Part shown: one piece after another, positions 1 through 5,042 of the stretch | How the letters are laid out: the number at the start of each line of letters is the position of its first letter | Numbering within the stretch: the first letter of the stretch is position 1 | Assembly: GCA_016649775.1 (NCBI GenBank) | Contig: JAENWY010000162.1 | Location: forward strand, 1-5,042 | Length of the DNA: 5,042 nt | Direction: 5' to 3' | Origin: Spirochaetaceae bacterium | Lineage (GTDB): Bacteria > Spirochaetota > Spirochaetia > Sphaerochaetales > Sphaerochaetaceae | The notes under the pieces: model-generated | Told to the model about the DNA's origin: nothing | Database searches by the model: none | What the model saw: the letters and a program-made list of their open reading frames with translations, nothing else | Translations under genes and position numbers: made by a program

Positions 1-6
1 GTAAAA

Positions 7-70
7 AAAGCACCTTTTCTTTTATTATACCTTTATCAAATTATCGTATAATAGGAGAAGAAAGTGCTTT
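7..70 (+). repeat. Long imperfect inverted repeat (hairpin) over the start of the small ORF
   Basis: Three successive arms pair. AAAGCAC (7-13) pairs with GTGCTTT (64-70). TTTCTT plus two more bases (16-23) pair with 56-63, including one G-U. ATTATAC (24-30) pairs with GTATAAT (46-52). Two small bulges (14-15 and 53-55) interrupt the stem and the loop is 31-45, giving about 22 pairs in total. The right side contains the Shine-Dalgarno AGGAG (53-57) and the GTG at 64, so in a transcript starting further upstream the fold would partly hide the translation start. The outer left arm is an A-run, so on the minus strand the structure ends in a T-run like an intrinsic terminator for leftward transcription. 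The pairing is directly visible; either role is inference. Confidence 0.5.
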
Positions 71-186
71 CAAAATATGAAATTACTATAGCACAAGCGC
101 AGCTAAAATTAAAGACTCAAGGTAAAGACATCTGGAATATCTCTGCATTGGAAATAGAAAAAAAACTAATTCACTGGTACTCTTAA
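64..186 (+). CDS. Small hypothetical protein, 40 aa, GTG start
   Basis: I do not recognise this product. A GTG at 64 lies 6 nt after a good Shine-Dalgarno AGGAG (53-57) and opens a 40-codon frame ending in TAA at 184-186. An in-frame TAG at 52-54 excludes a longer start. The predicted peptide begins MLSKYEITIA and ends KKLIHWYS. It is mildly basic, contains two tryptophans, has no signal peptide or membrane segment, and looks mostly helical (residues about 4-18 and 28-38). A weak A/U hairpin with a T-run follows at 227-259 and could end its transcript. The aspS promoter lies downstream, so the ORF would need its own upstream promoter, probably outside the window. The Shine-Dalgarno and plausible amino-acid composition favour a real gene; the short length and unusual start codon argue for caution. 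Confidence 0.4.
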   Translation: MLSKYEITIAQAQLKLKTQGKDIWNISALEIEKKLIHWYS

Positions 187-226
187 CTTAAGGATAAGTG
201 AAAATTAGCTTAACAGTAACAGTTGT

Positions 227-259
227 AAAAATAAATTAGTTAGAGTAGTTTATTTTTTT
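227..259 (+). terminator. Weak A/U-only terminator-like hairpin after the small ORF
   Basis: AAAAATAAA (227-235) is the exact reverse complement of TTTATTTTT (249-257). Three further inner pairs (236-238 with 246-248, one of them G-U) enclose a 7-nt loop, and the T-run continues to 259. Apart from the single G-U the stem is all A-U, so it is much weaker than the two terminators downstream in this window. The location, about 40 nt after the small ORF and before the aspS promoter, fits a terminator. No other feature is evident between 187 and 320. Confidence 0.3.
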
Positions 260-321
260 GACGTCCTTTAAAAATTGATTATTATTTGCAGGTTTACAAT
301 TAACGAACTTTGCAAAATGAT

Positions 322-350
322 GAAACATATTTCTTTGAATTTGTTATAAT
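322..350 (+). promoter_or_regulatory. Extended -10 promoter of aspS
   Basis: A perfect TATAAT (345-350) is preceded by TGT (342-344), the extended -10 pattern TGn. At a 17-nt spacing upstream lies GAAACA (322-327), which matches the -35 consensus TTGACA only in its last three bases. Start of transcription would be near 357, leaving a leader of about 147 nt before the aspS start codon. This is the best sigma-70/sigma-A type match in the gap and nothing else upstream of aspS competes with it. Confidence 0.65.
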
Positions 351-356
351 TACATC

Positions 357-503
357 AAGGAGTTATACTAATAAGTAATTAAGTTAATAATATAATTGTA
401 AGTAGTATTTTTTATAACCCACTTTATTAGATAAATAAAAGATTGTTTTTTATTTTTTTAAATGGTAATATCAAAGGACTTACTACTAAAGAAAGGAATC
501 GAT
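357..503 (+). other. AT-rich 5' leader of aspS, with alternative A/U hairpins
   Basis: The predicted leader holds two mutually exclusive stems. TTTATT (423-428) can pair with AATAAA (434-439), or AAATAAAA (433-440) can pair with TTTTATTT (448-455), followed by a T-run to 459. The second resembles a very weak terminator. An AAGGAG at 357-362 has no ATG, GTG or TTG at usable distance. I see no T-box: the conserved GGTGG-type antiterminator bulge is absent. No riboswitch family is recognisable. Any regulatory function is speculative, since such stems arise easily in sequence this rich in A and T. Confidence 0.3.
492..497 (+). promoter_or_regulatory. Ribosome binding site that sets the aspS start at 504
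   Basis: AAAGGA (492-497) lies 6 nt before the ATG at 504. The earlier in-frame ATG at 462 is preceded only by a T-rich run (443-459) with no purine tract, so initiation at 504 is far more likely. Confidence 0.8.
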
Positions 504-2303
504 ATGGCAGAAGAAGCTTTTTCACAAAGAACCATCACTTGTGGTGGTCTAACTAAAGCGGACGCAGGAAAGAAAGTTGTATTAAACGGCTGGGTACACC
601 GAGATAGAAATCATGGTGCACTTCATTTTATCAATCTTCGCGATCGCTATGGAATTACACAGGTCGTTGTAGATGACGACGCATCCAAAGAACTACAAGA
701 AACCGCAGCTAAATTAAGAATGGAATTCTGTATTGCCGTTGTAGGTGTTGTAAGACTAAGACCAGATTCAATGGTTAATCCAGACATGGCTACAGGTGAA
801 GTTGAAGTTAAAGCAGATAGCATTGAAATTTTAAGTAAATGTCTTCCACTTCCTTTCATGATTGATGGAGAGGCTGAACCTAATGAAGACTTAAGATTAA
901 AATATCGTTTCTTAGATTTAAGAACTGAGGGCATGCAGAAACGTATGAAACTTAGACATGAATTTGTTAAAGCTATCAGACAATATTTCTACAAGACTGA
1001 TTTCTATGAAATCGAAACTCCTACTCTTATTAAGAGTACACCAGAGGGCGCTAGAGATTTCTTAGTTCCATCACGTTTCTATCCTGGAAAATTCTTTGCA
1101 TTACCTCAAAGTCCTCAATTATATAAACAGATCTTAATGGTTAGTGGTATGGATAAATATTTCCAAATCGCTCGTTGTTACAGAGATGAAGATGCTAGAG
1201 GTGATAGACAATTAGAATTTACTCAATTAGATATGGAAATGAGTTTTGTAACAAGAGATGATATTCTAGCAATCATGGAAGAAATGTTTAATGAAGTATT
1301 CATCAAAGTTATGGATACTAAATTACCAGAACAATTTAGAAGAATTACTTATCATGACAGTATGAATACATATGGCAATGATAAACCAGATTTAAGATTT
1401 AATATTGAAATTCATGATTTAAATAAGTTGGCTGTTGAAAGTACTTTTGCTCTATTTAATACTACTGTTGCAAATGGTGGTTTTGTTAAAGGTCTATGTG
1501 CTCCAAATACAGAAGGTGTATCTTTCTCAAGAAAATACATTGATGCTCTTCAAGATGCTGCTAAAATTTATGGTGCTCAAGGTCTTGCTTGGATTAAAGT
1601 AGGAGCGAATAACACATTATCAGGTGGCGTTTCAAAATTTTTTGTTGGAAAAGAAGAGTTAATCATTAATGAATTCAATGCTAAAGATGGCGATTTAATT
1701 CTCATGGTTGCTCATGAAAATTGGAAAAAATGTTGTACCTCTATGGGTGCCGTTAGAACCAAACTTGGTAAAGAACTAGACCTTATTAAAAAGGGATTTG
1801 AATTCTGTTGGATTATTGATTTCCCTCTATTCGAGTTCAATGAAGATGAAAACCATTGGGAAGCTGCACACCACATGTTCAGTATGCCACAGTCACAGTA
1901 CCTAGACACACTTGAAAGTGATCCAGGTGCAGTTAAAGGTGATTTATACGACCTGGTTTTAAACGGTTATGAAGTTGCTTCTGGTTCTATTCGTATTCAT
2001 GATGTAGAATTGCAGAAAAAGATATTTAGAATTTGTAATATTGATGATGCTACAGCACAAGAGAAATTTGGTTTCTTACTTGATGCATTCAAGTTTGGAC
2101 CACCACCACATGGCGGGATTGCTCCTGGTATTGATAGAATGGTTATGATTATGGCAGAGGAAACTTCTATTAAAGAAGTAATAGCATTCCCTAAGAATAC
2201 AGCGGCTTGTTCTCCAATGGACGATTCCCCATCATTTGTAGATTCAATTCAACTCGAAGAACTACATTTAAAGGCGATTTTTCCTGAGAAGAAGAAAGAT
2301 TAA
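504..2303 (+). CDS. aspS: Aspartyl-tRNA synthetase (bacterial type, class II)
   Basis: The product attaches aspartate to tRNA(Asp) in the cytoplasm using ATP, through aspartyl-adenylate. Read from 504 it has 599 residues, close to the usual 580-600 of the bacterial type. An N-terminal OB-fold anticodon-binding domain (about 1-115) carries GWVHRDRNHG at 29-38. The catalytic core follows, with TPEGARDF (179-186), the aspartate-pocket QSPQ (202-205), class II motif 2 YRDE (226-229) and motif 3 ending at R545 (GIDR 542-545). A bacterial GAD-type insertion lies at about 295-425. Read from 462 it would gain 14 residues (MVISKDLLLKKGID) that resemble no AspRS N-terminus I know and lack a Shine-Dalgarno. 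Oddities: the usual RQPEFTQ reads RQLEFTQ (L237), and GGGS in the late core reads ASGS (492-495). Overall it recalls spirochaete AspRS. His37 occupies the place of a residue linked to non-discriminating enzymes. It has its own promoter and terminator. Confidence 0.96.
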   Translation: MAEEAFSQRTITCGGLTKADAGKKVVLNGWVHRDRNHGALHFINLRDRYGITQVVVDDDASKELQETAAKLRMEFCIAVVGVVRLRPDSMVNPDMATGEVEVKADSIEILSKCLPLPFMIDGEAEPNEDLRLKYRFLDLRTEGMQKRMKLRHEFVKAIRQYFYKTDFYEIETPTLIKSTPEGARDFLVPSRFYPGKFFALPQSPQLYKQILMVSGMDKYFQIARCYRDEDARGDRQLEFTQLDMEMSFVTRDDILAIMEEMFNEVFIKVMDTKLPEQFRRITYHDSMNTYGNDKPDLRFNIEIHDLNKLAVESTFALFNTTVANGGFVKGLCAPNTEGVSFSRKYIDALQDAAKIYGAQGLAWIKVGANNTLSGGVSKFFVGKEELIINEFNAKDGDLILMVAHENWKKCCTSMGAVRTKLGKELDLIKKGFEFCWIIDFPLFEFNEDENHWEAAHHMFSMPQSQYLDTLESDPGAVKGDLYDLVLNGYEVASGSIRIHDVELQKKIFRICNIDDATAQEKFGFLLDAFKFGPPPHGGIAPGIDRMVMIMAEETSIKEVIAFPKNTAACSPMDDSPSFVDSIQLEELHLKAIFPEKKKD

Positions 2304-2321
2304 CTAAATTTCTTAGTATAT

Positions 2322-2354
2322 GCTCCATCCTTAACTTTGGGTGGAGTTTTTTTT
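2322..2354 (+). terminator. Intrinsic terminator of aspS
   Basis: CTCCATCC (2323-2330) pairs with GGGTGGAG (2339-2346), eight pairs including one G-U, around an 8-nt loop. Eight T residues follow (2347-2354). The stem starts about 20 nt after the aspS stop. The T-run ends 17 nt before the start codon of the next gene, so readthrough would feed straight into it. Confidence 0.88.
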
Positions 2355-2371
2355 ATAGGATAGGAAGGACA

Positions 2372-3256
2372 ATGACAGAGAACAACAGAGAAAAAGTAGT
2401 TTTAAAAATTAGTATAATTAGCATTGTAATTAATATAGTATTGTCTATATTTAAATTTTTTGCTGGTATATTTGGACATAGTGCTGCTTTAATAAGTGAT
2501 GCAATCCATTCAGCTTCAGATGTATTTTCAACAGTAATTGTAATTATTGGTGTCAAGATCAGTGGTAAAGCTGCTGATGCTAGTCATCAATATGGACATG
2601 AAAGATATGAAAGTCTTGCAGCAATTCTACTATCTATATTGCTTGCTCTAACAGGACTTGCTATTGGATACGAAGGCATTAAAAATATTATGTCTAAAGA
2701 ATATTTAGTTGCAAAAGTACCAACATTATTAACTGTAATTGCTGCTATTACTTCAATCATTGTAAAAGAGTTGATGTATTGGTACACCAGAGATGGAGCT
2801 AAAAAGATTAAGAGCGATATTCTAATGGCTGATGCTTGGCATCACAGATCAGATGCACTATCATCAATTGGTTCTTTGATTGGTGTAGTTGGAGCTAGAG
2901 CTGGTTATATGATTTTAGATCCTTTAGCTGCTATTTTAATTTGTCTATTAATAATAAAAGTTGCTCTATCTATTTTTAATGAAGGAACTGATAAAATGGT
3001 AGATAGTTCATTATCTTCTGAAATTACAGATTCAATAAAAAAAGAAATATTATCAACTAAAGGCGTTATTGTAATAGATTCAATTAAAACCAGAAAGTTT
3101 GGTGATAAAGCTTATGTTGATGTAGAGATATCAGTCTATGGAGAGTTAACTCTTCTAGAGGCACATGATATTGCAGTAGAAGTTCATAACAAAATTGAAA
3201 AAGCTCATCCTAATGTTAAACACTGCATGGTACATGTTAATCCTTACGTAACTTAA
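2372..3256 (+). CDS. Cation diffusion facilitator (CDF) family metal transporter
   Basis: The product is an inner-membrane exporter of divalent metal ions (Zn, Fe, Co, Mn, Cd in various members), normally a homodimeric proton antiporter. It has 294 residues, typical of the compact FieF/YiiP-like type. Six hydrophobic segments are visible at about 10-33, 37-62, 82-104, 114-136, 162-182 and 184-204. The metal site is expected from HSASD in segment 2 (H46, D50) and HHRSD before segment 5 (H157, D161), with D43 nearby. YGHERYE (74-80) lies between segments 2 and 3. The cytoplasmic C-terminal domain (about 210-294) ends in KHCMVHVNP (283-291) with metal-ligand-like H284 and H288. Paired HxxxD motifs are common in zinc transporters, but I would not assign the metal. 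The start is fixed by AGGAAGGA (2362-2369). No promoter is visible between the aspS terminator and this gene, so expression by readthrough from aspS seems likely. Confidence 0.92.
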   Translation: MTENNREKVVLKISIISIVINIVLSIFKFFAGIFGHSAALISDAIHSASDVFSTVIVIIGVKISGKAADASHQYGHERYESLAAILLSILLALTGLAIGYEGIKNIMSKEYLVAKVPTLLTVIAAITSIIVKELMYWYTRDGAKKIKSDILMADAWHHRSDALSSIGSLIGVVGARAGYMILDPLAAILICLLIIKVALSIFNEGTDKMVDSSLSSEITDSIKKEILSTKGVIVIDSIKTRKFGDKAYVDVEISVYGELTLLEAHDIAVEVHNKIEKAHPNVKHCMVHVNPYVT

Positions 3257-3288
3257 AACTATTATTCGCCAGTTAGACCATCATATTA

Positions 3289-3315
3289 TTGAAAGATAAT
3301 TGCTTTTGATATAAC
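3289..3315 (+). promoter_or_regulatory. Candidate promoter of deoB
   Basis: TTGAAA (3289-3294) and TATAAC (3310-3315) are separated by 15 nt, shorter than ideal. TGA at 3307-3309 gives an extended -10 (TGn), which can compensate. Transcription would start near 3322, leaving a leader of about 64 nt. The two boxes sit inside an imperfect dyad, TATTGAAAG (3287-3295) and CTTTTGATA (3303-3311), and a short palindrome CAGTTTAACTG lies at 3342-3352. These could be operator sites, but I recognise no known regulator motif. Confidence 0.5.
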
Positions 3316-3375
3316 CTAAAAATCCCGCAAATGAAACATACCAGTTTAACTGAAAGCCTTTTGCAAAATTCTAAT

Positions 3376-3380
3376 GGAGA
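3376..3380 (+). promoter_or_regulatory. Ribosome binding site that sets the deoB start at 3386
   Basis: GGAGA (3376-3380) ends 5 nt before the ATG at 3386. The alternative in-frame ATG at 3374 overlaps this site and has no Shine-Dalgarno of its own, so the extra residues MEIH are probably not translated. Confidence 0.75.
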
Positions 3381-3385
3381 TACAT

Positions 3386-4576
3386 ATGAAAAAATACAAA
3401 AGAATTTTCATAATCGTAATCGATTCTATGGGCGTTGGTTCTATGGAAGATTCACCATCATTTGGTGATATTAATGTTAACACACTTGGACATATTTCTG
3501 AGAGCGTTGAAACTTTTAACATTCCCAATTTACAAAAACTGGGACTTGCGAACATTACAAAGTTAAAACAAGTTGAAAGTGTAGCTTCCCCTAAGGCTTA
3601 TTTTACTAAATTAAAAGAAGCTTCAAACGGGAAAGATACCATGACTGGTCACTGGGAAATGATGGGCTTACACATAACTACCCCATTTCAGACATTTACA
3701 GAAAATGGATTTCCACCTGACCTAATTAAAGAATTAGAGAAAAGAACAGGACATAAAATAATTGGTAATAAGAGTTCTAGTGGAACTCTTATTCTAGATG
3801 AACTAGCTGAAGAAGAAAGGGCTACAGGCAATATGATTGTTTACACCTCAGCAGACAGTGTACTTCAGATTTGTGGTCATGAAGAAACCTTTGATTTAAA
3901 AGAATTATACAGATGCTGTGAAATAGCTCGCGAATTAACACTAAGAGATGAATGGAAAGTTGGTCGTGTTATAGCTAGACCATATCTTGGTAACAAGATT
4001 GGGGAATTCAAAAGAACGCCCAATAGACATGACTATGCACTGAAACCAATAGGTAGAACGGCATTAGATGCTCTTAAAGATGCAGGACTTGATGTAATAT
4101 CAGTTGGTAAAATATTTGATATCTTTGATGGTGAAGGCTTAACGGAATCAAATAAATCTAAGAGTTCAATACACGGAATGGAACAAACAATAGATATAGC
4201 TAAACGTGATTTTAAGGGTCTTTGTTTTACAAACCTTGTAGACTTTGATGCTCTTTGGGGACACAGAAGAAACCCGCAAGGTTACGCTCAAGAAATTGAA
4301 AGTTTTGATGTTAAACTTGGTCAATTACTAGAGCAATTAAATGATGATGATTTACTCATAATCACAGCAGATCATGGTAATGATCCAACCTATAAAGGCA
4401 GTGATCATACAAGAGAACATGTACCATTTTTGGCTTATTCATCTTCTCTAAAAGAACCAAAAGAACTTCCAGTTCAAGATTCATTTGCAATTATTGGTAA
4501 TACTATTGCTGATAACTTTGAGGTAGAGATGCCAGAAGGTACTATTGGATCATCTATCCTTGAGGATATTAAATAA
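3386..4576 (+). CDS. deoB: Phosphopentomutase
   Basis: The product interconverts ribose 1-phosphate and ribose 5-phosphate (and the deoxyribose forms). It links nucleoside phosphorolysis to the pentose phosphate pathway or deoxyribose-phosphate aldolase. It is a cytoplasmic, Mn-dependent member of the alkaline phosphatase superfamily. At 396 residues it has normal family length. Expected active-site residues are all visible: D13 in VIDSMGVG, the phosphorylated T85 in KDTMTGHW (83-90), D157 in SAD, D288 and H293 in [11 protein letters not shown]329 and H330 in TADHGND, and H341 in SDHTREH. The cap domain occupies about 100-220. The gene stands alone with its own promoter candidate and a strong terminator. 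In many bacteria deoB lies beside deoC, nucleoside phosphorylases, cdd or a recombinase, none of which is seen here. There is no sign of damage. Confidence 0.97.
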   Translation: MKKYKRIFIIVIDSMGVGSMEDSPSFGDINVNTLGHISESVETFNIPNLQKLGLANITKLKQVESVASPKAYFTKLKEASNGKDTMTGHWEMMGLHITTPFQTFTENGFPPDLIKELEKRTGHKIIGNKSSSGTLILDELAEEERATGNMIVYTSADSVLQICGHEETFDLKELYRCCEIARELTLRDEWKVGRVIARPYLGNKIGEFKRTPNRHDYALKPIGRTALDALKDAGLDVISVGKIFDIFDGEGLTESNKSKSSIHGMEQTIDIAKRDFKGLCFTNLVDFDALWGHRRNPQGYAQEIESFDVKLGQLLEQLNDDDLLIITADHGNDPTYKGSDHTREHVPFLAYSSSLKEPKELPVQDSFAIIGNTIADNFEVEMPEGTIGSSILEDIK

Positions 4577-4593
4577 TATTGTTTTATGATTAG

Positions 4594-4626
4594 AAGAGCC
4601 TCCTTTGTATTGGAGACTCTTTTTTT
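4594..4626 (+). terminator. Intrinsic terminator of deoB
   Basis: AAGAG (4594-4598) and CTCC (4600-4603) pair with GGAG (4612-4615) and CTCTT (4617-4621), with one C-A mismatch (4599/4616) and an 8-nt loop. The T-run extends through 4626. On the minus strand the mismatch becomes a G-U pair, so the hairpin is complete there, but it is followed by TTCTAATCAT rather than a T-run. It should therefore act mainly on deoB. The stop codon of the opposing gene lies inside the T-run. Confidence 0.85.
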
Positions 4627-5042
4627 AGCCTAAATTTCTATAACGAAGTATAGTTTTAAGATTCTCTGGTTTACTACGTCTAGCATCAGATAGATAAATT
4701 TCTCTGTGTACCAACTTTTTATTACTAAAGAGAATATTATTTTCTTTAATAAATTCTTTCATGATATCAAAGGTAACTTTTTCAGTGTCGAAGGAACCTT
4801 TATGTAACATAGAAACAGATAAACCATCTTCAATATCTGTTAAATAGGCTGCTTCTAAAAATGGAACATCTTTCTTTTTAGCTATTTCAAATGCTCTATC
4901 AAAAACATCTTGATTAACAAAATCTGGTTGTCTTATCATGATAGTATAAAGTAATTCATCTTTAAGTAGTTCTTCGCTATTTCTACCTTTTTCACTCAAA
5001 TTCCAAAGTCCTTCAAGTGGATAAACTGTATATTCAAAATAA
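4625..5042 (-). CDS. GyrI-like small-molecule-binding domain protein (partial, 5' end beyond the window)
   Basis: The reading frame is open from the TAA at 4627-4625 to the right edge (first full codon 5041-5039), giving 138 C-terminal residues. Family members are about 200-215 aa, so roughly 65-75 N-terminal residues are missing. A TTG at 4999-4997 is internal, not a start: upstream codons still encode family-like sequence, YTVYPLEGLW. Visible motifs are YTIMIRQPDFV (about 32-42 of the fragment), GLSVSMLHKGSFD in the middle, and HREIYLSDARRSKPENLKT near the end. These match the GyrI-like domain (SbmC/Rob/BmrR ligand-binding fold, COG4832-type stand-alone proteins). Members bind small molecules, and some are known to hydrolyse cyclopropanoid DNA-alkylating natural products; whether this one does cannot be told. 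It converges on deoB, 48 nt apart, so it belongs to a separate transcription unit. Confidence 0.85.
   Translation of the reverse strand, partial: YFEYTVYPLEGLWNLSEKGRNSEELLKDELLYTIMIRQPDFVNQDVFDRAFEIAKKKDVPFLEAAYLTDIEDGLSVSMLHKGSFDTEKVTFDIMKEFIKENNILFSNKKLVHREIYLSDARRSKPENLKTILRYRNLG

Noticed and set aside
24..52. TATAAT at 47-52 and ATTATA at 24-29, resembling divergent -10 boxes
   Set aside because: No acceptable -35 at normal spacing on either strand, and the plus-strand box abuts the Shine-Dalgarno. The two are better explained as the inner arms of the hairpin.
318..350. Ten-codon ORF (MMKHISLNLL) starting at 318
   Set aside because: It lies inside the aspS promoter, ends in the -10 box and has no Shine-Dalgarno.
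357..362. AAGGAG resembling a Shine-Dalgarno
   Set aside because: No ATG, GTG or TTG follows within usable distance; stop codons occur at once. Probably chance at the transcript start.
351..503. T-box riboswitch upstream of aspS
   Set aside because: The conserved T-box core and a specifier stem could not be found.
647..934. Minus-strand open frame inside aspS
   Set aside because: It lies wholly within a conserved coding region, has no family resemblance and no ribosome binding site. The same holds for minus-strand frames at 1712-1909, 2353-2556, 2587-2787 and 3346-3555.
2216..3467. Near-identical DNA encoding MDDSPSFVD in aspS (about 2218-2244) and MEDSPSFGD in deoB (about 3441-3467)
   Set aside because: Both positions fall in ordinary parts of their own families and the similarity stops at once on either side, so I take it as coincidence rather than a repeat or gene conversion.
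4997..4999. TTG as the start of the minus-strand gene
   Set aside because: The frame stays open to the window edge and the codons before it encode family-like residues (YTVYPLEGLW), so the gene is cut by the window, not started here.

Overview
This is an AT-rich bacterial window with short gaps between genes, purine-rich Shine-Dalgarno sites and intrinsic (hairpin plus T-run) terminators. These traits suggest a low-GC anaerobe. The phosphopentomutase, the metal transporter and the GyrI-like protein look Firmicutes-like (Clostridia or relatives). The aspartyl-tRNA synthetase instead resembles the spirochaete form of the enzyme, as far as I can recall those sequences. I therefore do not name a genus: the host is either a low-GC Firmicute carrying a spirochaete-type aspS or a low-GC spirochaete.

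Layout. Positions 1-186 hold a long imperfect hairpin (7-70) and a possible 40-codon ORF starting with GTG (64-186). Positions 187-503 contain no supported gene: a weak A/U hairpin lies near 227-259, a good extended -10 promoter lies at 322-350, and an AT-rich leader of about 147 nt precedes aspS. aspS (504-2303, 599 aa) ends in a clear terminator (2322-2354). Only 17 nt later starts a cation diffusion facilitator transporter (2372-3256) with no promoter of its own that I can see. A 129-nt gap with a promoter candidate (3289-3315) then leads into deoB (3386-4576, 396 aa). A terminator (4594-4626) separates deoB from a convergent minus-strand gene, of which only the C-terminal 138 codons are in the window (4625 to the right edge). 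It encodes a GyrI-like small-molecule-binding protein.

Functionally this is a set of mostly housekeeping genes: aspartate charging of tRNA, divalent metal efflux, pentose phosphate shuffling in nucleoside salvage, and an accessory ligand-binding or detoxification protein. Nothing shows that they form one pathway. For both aspS and deoB the first in-frame ATG is not the likely start; a downstream ATG with a proper Shine-Dalgarno site fits better.

I found no mobile element, CRISPR array, tRNA or rRNA, and no clearly new system. The points most worth following up are the hairpin over the start of the small ORF, the lineage and possible non-discriminating character of the AspRS, the terminator placed directly in front of the transporter, and the two 10-mers shared by the aspS and deoB upstream regions.
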